Source: Candidatus Gastranaerophilales bacterium
Lineage (GTDB): Bacteria > Cyanobacteriota > Vampirovibrionia > Gastranaerophilales > Gastranaerophilaceae
Length of the DNA: 52,448 bases
Direction of reading: 5' to 3'
NCBI GenBank assembly: GCA_028693235.1
Contig: JAQUVW010000006.1
Span: 1 to 52,448 of the forward strand
The first letter of the stretch is position 1; each line of letters opens with the position of its first letter. The position numbers and the translations under genes are program-made. Shown here piece after piece: positions 1 to 8,060 of this stretch. The notes under the pieces were generated by a model. The model saw only the letters and a list, made by a program, of their open reading frames with translations, had not been told where the DNA came from and did no database searches.

Positions 1-661
1 TGAAAAAGACAAATTGCTTGATACAATGGCAAAAGAGCACCCTGAAATAAAGGATAAATTAAACAAAGTAGAAGAAAAAACAAAAGAAATAAAAGAAGAA
101 ACCGACAAGAATATCAAAGAACTTGAAACAACAAGAGATACAAAAACCGATGGACTGAACGGTGAAATCCAAACTCTTAAAACAGAGCTTGCTCAAGCTG
201 AACAAAAAGAAAAGACGGATAAAGTTATCGGTGATAATTCAACAACAGACGGCAAATTGTCTGAAAAATTAAACTCTGTTCTCAAAGGTGTTTTAGAAGG
301 AAAAGCTGACCTTATACAAAAAGTGGCTGAAGAAAATGGTGTTGAGCCGGCACTCTTAGCGTCTATAATCTGTAATGAAACCGGTTATGGAACTTCATCA
401 GCAATAAAAAACAAAAATAACCCCGGTGGTTTGATGGATCCATCAACAGGTTGTAGCACTTTACAAGAATTTAGCAGCTTAGAAGACGGCTTGAACGCAA
501 TGGCTTCAAATCTAAAGAAGAACTATATTGACCAAGGTTTGACGACTCCAGAAACAATCGGTCCTAAATATTGTCCAGTAGGAGCTGCAAATGACCCCAC
601 AGGTTTAAATAGCAATTGGATTCCAGGTGTAAAAAAATTATATAACGAGTTTTTAGGTTGA
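1..661 (+). CDS. Glucosaminidase/lysozyme-like cell-wall hydrolase, 5'-partial
   Basis: The reading frame is open to the left edge, so the true start lies outside the window and the TTG at 14 is not a convincing start. Counted from 14, residues 1-90 are Lys/Glu-rich and look like coiled coil. Residues about 90-215 resemble the lysozyme-like fold of FlgJ/Mannosyl-glycoprotein endo-beta-N-acetylglucosaminidase domains, with NETGYGTS (Glu near residue 122) as candidate catalytic acid, then KNNPGG and a C-terminal YNEFLG. Members of this family cut the glycan strands of peptidoglycan. The coiled coil suggests a spacer or a phage/secretion-type attachment, but the missing N-terminus prevents deciding between a cell-separation enzyme and a lysin. 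Fold assignment is by motif only. Confidence 0.72.
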   Translation, partial: EKDKLLDTMAKEHPEIKDKLNKVEEKTKEIKEETDKNIKELETTRDTKTDGLNGEIQTLKTELAQAEQKEKTDKVIGDNSTTDGKLSEKLNSVLKGVLEGKADLIQKVAEENGVEPALLASIICNETGYGTSSAIKNKNNPGGLMDPSTGCSTLQEFSSLEDGLNAMASNLKKNYIDQGLTTPETIGPKYCPVGAANDPTGLNSNWIPGVKKLYNEFLG

Positions 662-1400
662 TAAATATTGTAAAGTTTGAAACATTTGTATTGATATCGA
701 ATAAACTTTGAGATGGAGATGTCAAAAATATTTTATCGTGCCAAGTGAACCGAAGTAATCGTTGGAAACCTGCTACTGTTTTGAATTTCCCCCATTCTCT
801 CTCAGATGAACCCGTTTGTCGTAAATTTCAGATTTGCGTCGGTCTTGTGTTGCTGAGTTGTCATATATAAAAAACGCATATTAGTCTTTAACCTTTGATA
901 TGTTTGAGTTACAGACACTTACTGAGGTGCCTTTTGATATTTTTGAATTACCCTAACAATTACCTGAAGTTAAAACTTCCTGCCGAAGTAGGAAGTGCGT
1001 CGAGAAAGGCAACAAGAGGGTTTTACCTAGTTTTAGTTGGGATTTACTTTCTTCTCACTTCGGGTAATTTAAATGAGTAATCTCAAAGTAATTGTAAAGA
1101 ATAACTTGATTTCGTCAAAAAAACGACTCGCTTGGTGTGGGGTAGCGGATTACGGGCAGAGTGCGAATGGGCAACGCGTTAAGTCTTGCCGTGCAGACAC
1201 GTTTAAGGCGTGCAATCAAGAATTGTTATAAATTCCAATTTTCTAGTGCAATTCTGTGCAAGAAAACGGAAGTTTCGGAACTTTTCTCTCACTAAATCTC
1301 AACACTGAAAACAAGCCTCAATTAGCATAAACGAGTCACTCTTGCCTCTAAAATTCCCATCAAAATGCCCTAGAAAGGTTATACCCTGACACACAACAGC
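662..1400. other. Gene-poor stretch with a high-G+C patch
   Basis: No convincing gene is seen over about 740 bases. The only open frame over 60 codons (895-1080) has no ribosome-binding site and odd composition. Bases about 1130-1225 are clearly richer in G+C than the surroundings, which fits either a structured RNA or imported DNA. I looked for tmRNA, RNase P, SRP and 6S signatures and recognised none. The patch lies between the hydrolase gene and a tRNA-Leu. My reading is decayed mobile or foreign DNA. Confidence 0.4.
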
Positions 1401-1430
1401 AAAAAAGAAGTCGTAAAGACTTCTTTTTTA
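1401..1430 (-). terminator. Rho-independent terminator of tRNA-Leu
   Basis: An 11-bp inverted repeat (AAAAAGAAGTC / GACTTCTTTTT) with a GTAAA loop lies immediately downstream of the tRNA 3' CCA on the minus strand and supplies a T tract. Confidence 0.75.
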
Positions 1431-1431
1431 A

Positions 1432-1515
1432 TGGTGGGCGTGAAGAGACTCGAACTCCCATGCCAAAGGCGCTAGATCCTAAGTCTAGTGCGTCTACCAA
1501 TTTCGCCACACGCCC
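1432..1515 (-). tRNA. tRNA-Leu(UAG)
   Basis: Read on the minus strand, the acceptor stem GGGCGTG pairs with CACGCCC, followed by discriminator A and an encoded CCA. The D-arm contains AATTGGTAGACGC, the anticodon stem CTAGA/TCTAG encloses CTTAGGA with anticodon TAG, a long class II variable arm follows, and the T arm has GTTCGAGTC. The long variable arm and anticodon give leucine. The gene stands alone with its own terminator; tRNA genes are frequent integration sites, and the flanks do hold an IS remnant. Confidence 0.95.
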
Positions 1516-1539
1516 ATTTTGTATTTGTTTTTTATCCTT

Positions 1540-1568
1540 AAATGAGAAACCGTAATGCTTTTTGTCAA
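1540..1568 (-). promoter_or_regulatory. Candidate promoter of tRNA-Leu
   Basis: On the minus strand a perfect TTGACA (1563-1568) lies about 50 bases before the tRNA. At 17-bp spacing the -10 would be TCATTT, which is weak; TAAGGAT slightly further downstream is an alternative. Confidence 0.4.
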
Positions 1569-1860
1569 TACTCAAGCTGATTTTCATTTTTAGAAAATTC
1601 TATAATCTTTATATTGATAAAGATTACCCTTATAATTTAACCCAATCAAGAATTTGCGTCAAGTAAAATTTAATTCAGTTGTAATTAACCAGTTAAATGA
1701 TATTAGATTAAGCGTGAGATGGAGTTGTAATTAAAATTTAGTAATTTTATAGTGTGCTCATTTGTCAAGACAAATTTTTACTGCTTGCTTGAATTCTTGA
1801 ACTTAGATTTTATCCGGTGTTGAATTATGCTGCTTGATTATTTCCGAACCTTGAAGATAT
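1569..1860. other. AT-rich intergenic stretch, nothing recognised
   Basis: I see no gene, RNA or clear repeat here. On the minus strand it lies downstream of the decayed OrfA, where an intact IS3 element would carry orfB. No DDE transposase sequence is recognisable. Confidence 0.4.
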
Positions 1861-2003
1861 TTTCCTCACTAAAACAGAAATATTTGCCGGCGGCACCTGA
1901 TATTTTGAGGCTATCTCAGCTTGTGTTCGTTTTTGCCTAAGAAATTCGAGTACTACTTTTGTCTTAACTTCAGCTGTGTATTTTTTACTTTTCTCTTTTC
2001 CAT
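1861..2003 (-). pseudogene. Decayed IS3-family transposase OrfA (N-terminal helix-turn-helix part)
   Basis: On the minus strand, ATG at 2003 is preceded by a strong AAGGAAGG ribosome-binding site. After the first few codons the frame must be shifted to read KKYTAEVKTKVVLEFLRQ followed by RTQAEIASKYQV, which matches the N-terminal helix-turn-helix of IS3-type OrfA proteins (pattern KKYTAEFK...VVLE...E..EIA.KY.V). A second shift is needed around 1866 and the frame then meets stops, so only about 45 residues survive. No orfB was found. The element is inactive. The family call rests on motif memory but the match is strong over this stretch. Confidence 0.6.
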
Positions 2004-2040
2004 AACTTAACCTTCCTTAAGCGTCAATTTTTATTTAAGC

Positions 2041-2070
2041 GAACTCTCTTTTTGTGTCCAATTTTATGGG
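2041..2070 (-). repeat. Possible terminal inverted repeat of the IS3 remnant
   Basis: Upstream of the decayed OrfA the minus strand reads TTGGACACAAAAAGAGAGTT, which resembles left ends of IS3-family elements and lies at the right distance (about 45 bases) from the orfA start. I could not identify a matching right end. Confidence 0.35.
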
Positions 2071-2256
2071 ATTAGCATAATCTTCAAGCAATCACCTCAA
2101 TGTAATCAAATTTGTTGCTCTCAAATATATTGCGTCATATTTAGAAGCCAATTTCAGAATGAGATGGACACCAAACCTCAACGCTCTAAATTAGCCCCAT
2201 TTGTCATAAATGTGCGATATTTCTTGGAAAACTTCTATCAAAAAGTGCAAGAAAGG

Positions 2257-3669
2257 TTATGTCAGTATTATTTCTATTTCAAAAGTTCTATTCCATGGGA
2301 ATGAGTATTGATAGCTATTTGCAACTTTCCCAAATTTTTTTTCGAGTTTAGCTTCATATTTTTGCATTTTTCTTGCTATATAGTCTTTTTCGATGGTGTT
2401 GAATTTGTCTTTGATTTTTTTTCTTAAATTTGCTTGATAAGCCCAGTCGTCTAAAAATCGAATTGTTTGTAATTTTTTAAAGGCATCGAGGTTTGGATTT
2501 TGGGTTGTGAATTTTGTTATTGCGGCACAAATCGCACTTCCGAGGGTATTGCCGGTTGTATTCCAAGCGGCAAAGCCGTAGAAGTTGTTGCAATCGATAT
2601 CATTCTCCAATAGCGAATCGACAAAACTATTATCAGCACCGTTTGCGTTTAATATGTCAGCTACAAAATATTTAGAGCTAGCAGGCTTAAAACCTCTGTT
2701 GTTAAGGGGCTCGTAGGTATCCATCACAAGCTCACCCTGCTCATTTTTGAAGTTATTAACATACAATATTAAATCGGCAGAATTTGGGGTTGAATATGTC
2801 CCTCCTGCGAGTTCAATTTGTGATTTTACAGATTCTATGACAGAAATATCTTCATATTTTGAGATTTTGCCTATAGAAATCGGCATTAAAAATGAAGGTG
2901 CGATTTTGATAATTTTTCCGTTGCTAATTGCCCGAGATAATAAAGCGAGAGGTATTTCATCAGCACCTGTTTTGACAAAGGCATTGATTTTTTTGTCTAA
3001 AATATTTTGTTTCAGGATGTTAGCTTCTTTTACGTTTAATCCGAATTCTGCACAATCGTCTTTTGAAAAGACCAAAGTATCAAATAATCCTGTTTGAGCG
3101 TATTCAAGGTAGAGTTTGTTGATTTTAAAGTTTCTGTTTCTTGTCATTAGATAGTCATCAAGGATATCTTGAGGGATTTTTGTTGAGATGCAGTTGCATT
3201 TTTGGTTCAAATATTTGTCATGAGTAACTTCCATTTTGTGGAGATTGAATGAGTATTCAAATATATCTTTGCCAAAACTAGCCCAATAATCTTTTTCTTC
3301 TTCGTTAAAGTTGTTGTTTGAAATTCGCATTATAGAAGAGAATGCGTATATTTTGCAATTTCTATTTTTCAAGATTTTATAAAGCAGCTCAATTCTGCAT
3401 TTTATGGCTTCAAATGAGTCAGAGCTTCTTCTTGAGGGAACGAGTCCTCCATAGGCGATTGTATCGAGCGACAATATAATTGCGTCAATATTTTGAGTTT
3501 TTTCAAGCCAATCTAATATTGCGAAGGCGTTGGCAGAAGATGTCAAGCCTCCTAAAAATTTTTTATCGGGTAGAATGAGCTCAATATCAGGATTAATCGC
3601 CGAGATTTGTAGAGGCAAATCGTAGCAAACAGGTCTGTTGTCAATAGGGACAAGGGCTATCCTTTTCAT
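2257..3669 (-). CDS. DUF4127 family protein
   Basis: The 470-residue protein opens with KRIALVPIDNRPVCYDLP, the hallmark beginning of DUF4127 proteins, a family of undefined function found in Firmicutes and related gut bacteria. The motif DNRPVCYD and an internal LSLDTIAYGGLVPSRR are what I recognise. No signal peptide or membrane span is evident, so it is probably cytoplasmic. Its ATG overlaps the stop of the upstream WYL regulator by one base (TAATG), so the two are translationally coupled. The gene is last in an operon with two WYL regulators, which may control it. The stop lies in a short sequence (ending GAAAGGTTAT on the plus strand) that recurs near 1373. Confidence 0.85.
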   Translation of the reverse strand: MKRIALVPIDNRPVCYDLPLQISAINPDIELILPDKKFLGGLTSSANAFAILDWLEKTQNIDAIILSLDTIAYGGLVPSRRSSDSFEAIKCRIELLYKILKNRNCKIYAFSSIMRISNNNFNEEEKDYWASFGKDIFEYSFNLHKMEVTHDKYLNQKCNCISTKIPQDILDDYLMTRNRNFKINKLYLEYAQTGLFDTLVFSKDDCAEFGLNVKEANILKQNILDKKINAFVKTGADEIPLALLSRAISNGKIIKIAPSFLMPISIGKISKYEDISVIESVKSQIELAGGTYSTPNSADLILYVNNFKNEQGELVMDTYEPLNNRGFKPASSKYFVADILNANGADNSFVDSLLENDIDCNNFYGFAAWNTTGNTLGSAICAAITKFTTQNPNLDAFKKLQTIRFLDDWAYQANLRKKIKDKFNTIEKDYIARKMQKYEAKLEKKFGKVANSYQYSFPWNRTFEIEIILT

Positions 3670-4604
3670 TAATCAGCTCCTTTAAGATTAAAAATCATTT
3701 TGTCAATCATCTCAGCGAACTCAGTTTGAGCTATTGAAGAATGTAAAATTTTACAATTTTCTCCGTATTTAAGCAATCGTCTATATAGAATATTTTTGTC
3801 TTCTTGGTCGTTGGAAATTATTAATTTCCCATAGCGAGAATCAACAATTCTTTCGCCGTCTTTGAGTTTGTAGGAACGGGCTAAAGTGTCTTTCAGCTCA
3901 AAAACAACTGAGTTTGTAAGGATTTGAGCACCTGCTTTTTGAGGTAATTGGACTACTTTTACTATGTTGTTTATTAAGAGTTTTTGATTTTGGTTAAGTA
4001 CGGGACTGTATGCAAGAAGGTAAGTTCTTTTATCTTCAAAAATTACGGACTTGGGTTCTACGATAAAGATTTCCGTGAGTTTTTTTGATTGGCTTACGTA
4101 GCTGACTTTTAGTTTTTGTCCGTCGATACAGTAGGCTTCAAACTTTGCGAGCAAGGAAGATTGGCAAAGTCTTTCTATGTCTGATTTTATGACAGAATTA
4201 GAAAGCATGGCTTTGTAAGTAGTTGATGTTTGATAAGAAAGACTGTTTTCTATTTTTTTAAGAATTTCATTAAATAGAGTGTTTGTTTTTGCGTTCAGCG
4301 AAAGTTTTACATAATTTTGCAGGATACATAGTGCCTTGATTTCGTTGGGCTCCAAATCTATTTCTATGGGCAATTTTTTCAATGAATATTTGTTATCTGA
4401 TTTTCTTTTTACAACAATGAGCCCCATTAAATCAAGAGTTGCAAAATATTTATGTAGAGTTTCTTTAGCGTAAATATTTTCTATATTTTCTTTGTTTTCG
4501 AGTTTATGCATAATGTCTTCAATTGAAGCAGCACCTTGCAACAGTATTTTCAATACTTCAAGTACTCGGAGACCGGAATCATTTTTTTTGAGTATTTTAG
4601 GCAT
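3669..4604 (-). CDS. WYL-domain transcriptional regulator (second of tandem pair)
   Basis: At 311 residues, this has the standard layout of WYL regulators: an N-terminal winged-helix region (about 1-80, with KILLQGAASIEDIM), a linker, a WYL-type SH3-like domain (about 165-235, containing KLKVSYVSQSKK and RTYLLAYSPV) and a C-terminal WCX-like extension (about 245-305, ending near LLKYGENCKILHSS). WYL domains bind nucleic acid or small ligands and control helix-turn-helix regulators. Its start overlaps the end of the shifted frame of the upstream WYL gene by 8 bases and its stop overlaps the DUF4127 start by one base. Tandem WYL genes recall PafB/PafC of actinobacteria, which act as a pair; whether these two pair is inference. 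Confidence 0.8.
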   Translation of the reverse strand: MPKILKKNDSGLRVLEVLKILLQGAASIEDIMHKLENKENIENIYAKETLHKYFATLDLMGLIVVKRKSDNKYSLKKLPIEIDLEPNEIKALCILQNYVKLSLNAKTNTLFNEILKKIENSLSYQTSTTYKAMLSNSVIKSDIERLCQSSLLAKFEAYCIDGQKLKVSYVSQSKKLTEIFIVEPKSVIFEDKRTYLLAYSPVLNQNQKLLINNIVKVVQLPQKAGAQILTNSVVFELKDTLARSYKLKDGERIVDSRYGKLIISNDQEDKNILYRRLLKYGENCKILHSSIAQTEFAEMIDKMIFNLKGAD

Positions 4605-4793
4605 TTGAGTACTCCATTTTTATTTTTTTTAATTTTTTTAAGACGGTTTCTTTTAAAGATTCCGGTGCAATACTGTGCAAATCATTACCAAAGCTGAGAA
4701 GTCTTTGAATAAATCTAAATTCGTTATCTACAAGAGTATCGACGATGATTTGATTTTCATCTTGATGAAATATTGTTTCATTTGGTTTTTTTT
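4597..4793 (-). CDS. WYL regulator 1, 3' part in shifted frame (WCX extension)
   Basis: Directly after the A9 run at 4786-4794 the alternative frame reads KKPNETIFHQ and continues to LLSFGNDLHSIAPESLK, which is the WCX-like C-terminal extension missing from the in-frame product of the upstream reading frame. An ATG exists at 4860 in this frame but lies inside the WYL domain of the other frame and has no ribosome-binding site. The segment is therefore best read as the displaced end of the same gene: joined, the product would be about 315 residues, almost the same as its 311-residue neighbour. Either a frameshift mutation, polymerase or ribosome slippage, or an assembly error explains it. Confidence 0.7.
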
Positions 4794-5545
4794 TCGAAAG
4801 TAAGAACAGAATCGCCTTTGATTGTGTATTTTGCCAAATAGCTTTTTTGTACGTAAGCACCGGGTTTGATGCCTATACCTTTAATTTGTTTGATTTTGTC
4901 CAGTCTTAAATATGCAAATTTTTGATATTTTTCGCAGTAACATTCGACATATAATTTTAAATTTTCATAAAAGACTTTTTTGGGTATTATATATAAATCT
5001 TCAAGCCCGTTTCGTACAGAATTATATTCTATCAAAACATTTTTGCCTAGGACAGAATGATTGTTTAATGTTTCCAAAATTGATTTATTAACCTCAGAAA
5101 GCGGTTCATTATCTTTAAATGCTTCAATTGTAGTGTTGTCGTGAGATTTTAATGCGATTTTGTTAAAAAGATTATTGAGATCAAGTATGTATTGCCAATC
5201 CTCAATATTTGTAAGATTTCTTCTTAATGTATTAAGGCAATTAATTTGTTCTTTAGAGAAAAACAAACCGAAAGGGTGAAATGTTAAAGAATAATTGAAA
5301 TTGTTTTTTTGAGTAGGACGAGAGATGATGCATCCTGCTGCTTTTAAAGTATTTAAAGTTACACGCAGGGTATCTTCTGAACAAGCACGAGAAGTGATTT
5401 TATCATTTTTAAGAATTTGTAGAATTTCACTTTTTGTATGAGGACTTTCAATCAAAAATCCCAGCACAAGCAAAGCCCTATATGCGGTCATACTGATATT
5501 GACTTCTTCAGAAGTATTTGTTTTTGAAAAACTGTTTTTAGCCAT
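4778..5545 (-). CDS. WYL-domain transcriptional regulator (first of tandem pair), frameshifted at A9
   Basis: The in-frame product is 255 residues. Residues about 15-90 form a winged helix-turn-helix (TAYRALLVLGFLIES, DTLRVTLNTLKAAGCI). About 165-240 form a WYL domain (VLIEYNSVRNG, LKLYVECYCEKYQKFAYLRLD). The frame ends abruptly at TFEKKTK because of nine consecutive A, while the missing C-terminal extension follows in the next frame. The ATG at 5545 has AGGA about 6 bases upstream and a good promoter lies at 5576-5604. The gene heads the operon WYL-WYL-DUF4127. Even truncated, the DNA-binding and WYL parts are intact, so the short form could be functional. Confidence 0.75.
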   Translation of the reverse strand: MAKNSFSKTNTSEEVNISMTAYRALLVLGFLIESPHTKSEILQILKNDKITSRACSEDTLRVTLNTLKAAGCIISRPTQKNNFNYSLTFHPFGLFFSKEQINCLNTLRRNLTNIEDWQYILDLNNLFNKIALKSHDNTTIEAFKDNEPLSEVNKSILETLNNHSVLGKNVLIEYNSVRNGLEDLYIIPKKVFYENLKLYVECYCEKYQKFAYLRLDKIKQIKGIGIKPGAYVQKSYLAKYTIKGDSVLTFEKKTK

Positions 5546-5575
5546 GTTAATCCTGGCAGTTTCATATCCAGACTT

Positions 5576-5604
5576 ATTTTACCCAATAGTAAAAAATAAG
5601 GCAA
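5576..5604 (-). promoter_or_regulatory. Promoter of the WYL-WYL-DUF4127 operon
   Basis: The minus strand reads TTGCCT, 17 bases, then TAAAAT, ending about 30 bases before the start codon at 5545. No other promoter-like pair lies closer. Confidence 0.5.
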
Positions 5605-5653
5605 TTATGTAATAGCAATCTGCAAAAAGTAATTTTAATAAAAGACCGGATTA

Positions 5654-5662
5654 TGATACAAT
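5654..5662 (+). promoter_or_regulatory. Extended -10 element for the ACT-domain gene
   Basis: TGATACAAT is an extended -10 (TGnTACAAT) with a poor -35. It overlaps an in-frame upstream ATG at 5653, so that ATG cannot be used from this promoter, which supports the start at 5707. Confidence 0.4.
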
Positions 5663-5706
5663 GTAGACAAGGATGTGAGAGAAATACAAATAATAGTGAG
5701 GCGAAA

Positions 5707-5985
5707 ATGGATAACGAAAAGATTATAGTGACGCTTTCAGGCTGCGACAGAATTGGTATTGTTGCTGAGCTTACGGCGGCGTTAGCAAAATACAGTGTTA
5801 ATATTGAGGATATAAAGCAAACTATTATGCAGGATTATTTTGTGATGTTTTTGCTGGGTGATATCAGTAAGTCTGAATATTCATTTAAAGATATAAAGCA
5901 AGGGCTTCTTGATGTTGGAGAAAAGCTCGGAATGGAGCTTTGGGTTCAAAAGAAACAAATATTTGATAATATGCACACAATTTAG
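5707..5985 (+). CDS. ACT-domain protein, UPF0237 type
   Basis: I choose the ATG at 5707, giving 92 residues, because GTGAGG lies just upstream, the size matches the family, and the earlier in-frame ATG at 5653 overlaps the promoter. The whole protein is one ACT domain: VTLSGCDRIGIVAELTAALA is the typical first strand and helix, followed by VNIEDIKQTIMQDYFVMF. ACT domains bind amino acids or similar ligands and regulate partner enzymes. The next gene encodes a PFL/UPF0210 protein; the same pair is adjacent in streptococci and other Firmicutes, so this is probably the regulatory partner of that protein. The ligand is not known from the sequence. Confidence 0.88.
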   Translation: MDNEKIIVTLSGCDRIGIVAELTAALAKYSVNIEDIKQTIMQDYFVMFLLGDISKSEYSFKDIKQGLLDVGEKLGMELWVQKKQIFDNMHTI

Positions 5986-6002
5986 TTAGACAGGAATAAA
6001 AA

Positions 6003-7370
6003 ATGAGTTTTATAAGTTCTGATTCGATTTTAGAAACTATTAATATGATAAAGGTGCACAACCTCGACATAAGAACGGTTACTTTGGCGTTGAGCTTGAG
6101 AGATTGTGCTAGTGAGGATGTAAAAGTTACCGGTGAAAAAATTTATAATAAAATTTTACGGTATGCAAAAAATCTACGAGTTTATGCAGAAGAAATTGAA
6201 AATGAATATTCAATTCCAATTGTAAATAAAAGGATTGCGGTTACTCCTATTTCTTTGGTCGGAGAATCTTGCAAAAATCCTGATTATGTATATCTCGCAA
6301 AAGTTTTGGATAAAGCAGCAGAAGAAGTCGGCGTTGATTTTATTGGCGGATTTGGTGCTTTGGTTGAAAAAGGCTGCACAAAAGGTGACTTGATGCTGAT
6401 AGATTCAATTCCTGAAGCTTTGACCCAAACAAATAAAATCTGTTCTTCAATAAATGTTGCTTCATCAAAGGCCGGTATTAATATGAATGCTGTTTTGAAA
6501 ATGGCTGAAATTGTTAAAAAAACAGCTGACTTGACTGCAAATGCCGATGGATTGGGAGCTGCAAAACTTGTTTGTTTTTGTAATGCACCGAGTGACAATC
6601 CTTTTATGGCTGGTGCTTTTCACGGGATAGGTGAACCCGAGTGTGCTTTAAATGTCGGAGTTTCAGGACCTGGTGTGGTTAGAGCTGCAGTTGAGGCACT
6701 TCCAAAGGATGCGGATTTGAGTGAAGTCGCTAACAAAATTAAAAAAATTGCATATAAAATCACCTCAACAGGCGAACTTATCGGGCGTGAAATGGCTGAA
6801 AAATTGGCTATTCCTTTTGGTGTTATTGATTTAGCCCTCGCTCCTACTCCTGCTATCGGGGATAGTGTTGCAGGGATTTTTCAAGCTATGGGGCTTGAAC
6901 ATGCAGGTGCCCATGGTACTACTGCCGCTCTTGCGATGCTCAATGATGCCGTAAAAAAAGGTGGAATTATGGCAAGTTCACATGTCGGCGGACTATCCGG
7001 TGCTTTTATTCCGGTTTCTGAAGATGCAGGCATGATTGAAGCTGCGAAAAAAGGTGTTTTGACTTTCGATAAACTGGAAGCTATGACCTCAGTTTGCTCT
7101 GTTGGGCTTGATATGATTGCAATCCCGGGGGATACTCCTGTCGATACTATTGCGGGGATAATCGCTGACGAAATGGCAATCGGTATGATAAATAAAAAAA
7201 CCACTGCTGTTAGAGTAATCCCTGTTCCTAATAAAAAAGTCGGTGATTATGCTGTTTACGGCGGATTATTGGGAGAAGCACCGATAATGCCTGTAAACGG
7301 GCTTTCTTCAACAGGATTTGTAAGAAGAGGTGGCAGAATTCCTGCTCCGATTCATAGTTTAAATAATTAG
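6003..7370 (+). CDS. PFL family protein (UPF0210)
   Basis: This 455-residue protein belongs to the UPF0210/PFL family, related in fold to the pyruvate-formate lyase/anaerobic ribonucleotide reductase barrel. Family-like stretches include [12 protein letters not shown], the glycine-rich [30 protein letters not shown] and [20 protein letters not shown]. No glycyl-radical motif near the C-terminus is evident, so it should not be called a pyruvate-formate lyase. The ATG follows AGGAAT 8 bases upstream and only 17 bases separate it from the ACT gene. The biochemical role of the family is not established to my knowledge. Confidence 0.88.
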   Translation: MSFISSDSILETINMIKVHNLDIRTVTLALSLRDCASEDVKVTGEKIYNKILRYAKNLRVYAEEIENEYSIPIVNKRIAVTPISLVGESCKNPDYVYLAKVLDKAAEEVGVDFIGGFGALVEKGCTKGDLMLIDSIPEALTQTNKICSSINVASSKAGINMNAVLKMAEIVKKTADLTANADGLGAAKLVCFCNAPSDNPFMAGAFHGIGEPECALNVGVSGPGVVRAAVEALPKDADLSEVANKIKKIAYKITSTGELIGREMAEKLAIPFGVIDLALAPTPAIGDSVAGIFQAMGLEHAGAHGTTAALAMLNDAVKKGGIMASSHVGGLSGAFIPVSEDAGMIEAAKKGVLTFDKLEAMTSVCSVGLDMIAIPGDTPVDTIAGIIADEMAIGMINKKTTAVRVIPVPNKKVGDYAVYGGLLGEAPIMPVNGLSSTGFVRRGGRIPAPIHSLNN

Positions 7371-7391
7371 TAAAGAGTAAAGGCAAAAAAT

Positions 7392-7850
7392 ATGGTAAAA
7401 CCTTGGAATGATTACTTTTTAGAAATAGCAAAAACATGTGCTTCCCGTTCAAATTGTTTAAGAGCTCAAGTTGGGGCTGTAATTGTCGGTGATGACAAAA
7501 AAATCAAAGCAACAGGTTATAACGGCACCCCTTCAAAAGTTATTTCTTGTGCAGAAATCGGCAAGTGCTATAGGATTGAAAACAATATTCCGTCAGGAAC
7601 AAGATACGAAACTTGCAGAAGTATTCACGCAGAGCAAAATGCTATAATCCAAGCAGGGCAAGACCGTTGCAAGGACGCTACGATGTATATATACGGTCAC
7701 AATTTTATTTGTATTTTGTGCAAAAGATTTATTGTTCAATCAGGTATCAAAGGCGTTTACCTCAAAAAAAATGACAATTCTGATGTGTCTTTCGTATCAG
7801 TTGAAGATATAAAAAAAGAGCTTTCAGACGTTAGTATTCCTGTTTCTTAG
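7392..7850 (+). CDS. dCMP deaminase (ComEB-like)
   Basis: The enzyme converts dCMP to dUMP in the dTMP pathway. At 152 residues it is typical in length. The zinc site is visible as HAEQNAI (His ligand and proton-shuttle Glu, near residues 77-79) and CILC near residue 115, where most members have PCxxC; the proline is replaced by isoleucine. The substrate-loop region NGTPSKVISC, with a second group of cysteines and histidine, matches the dCMP rather than cytidine deaminase subfamily. It is third in the plus-strand group after the ACT and PFL genes, 21 bases downstream, and a terminator follows at 7888. Confidence 0.9.
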   Translation: MVKPWNDYFLEIAKTCASRSNCLRAQVGAVIVGDDKKIKATGYNGTPSKVISCAEIGKCYRIENNIPSGTRYETCRSIHAEQNAIIQAGQDRCKDATMYIYGHNFICILCKRFIVQSGIKGVYLKKNDNSDVSFVSVEDIKKELSDVSIPVS

Positions 7851-7887
7851 GCTCTTTTGAAAAAAATTGAAACTGTTTGCTTTTGAC

Positions 7888-7922
7888 AAAATCAGCGTTA
7901 ATTATTACAAATACTGATTTTT
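7888..7922 (+). terminator. Terminator after the dCMP deaminase gene
   Basis: AAAATCAG and CTGATTTT form an 8-bp stem with an 18-base loop, followed by a short T run, 37 bases after the stop. Confidence 0.45.
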
Positions 7923-8060
7923 CAGAGGTTTTGTCATAAATATTTTTGTATTAATTTTTGCCAAACTCTTGTGATAACTGCTTTTTCAAGAAAATACACA
8001 TAGTGTATCAGGTAAAAGTCTTCAAAAAGCCTGCTATAAGAAGGTTCTGCTTGCCAGAGG

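Noticed and set aside
895-1080. Open frame of 61 codons
   Set aside because: No ribosome-binding site, unusual composition and other short frames through the same patch; treated as part of a decayed or foreign stretch.
1360-1587. Minus-strand open frame of 75 codons
   Set aside because: It runs straight through the tRNA-Leu gene and its terminator.
6284-6598. Antisense frame within the PFL gene
   Set aside because: Shadow of a strongly coding gene in the other strand; no ribosome-binding site.
6003-7370. Pyruvate formate-lyase
   Set aside because: The protein matches the UPF0210/PFL-like family but lacks a recognisable glycyl-radical motif and is too short.
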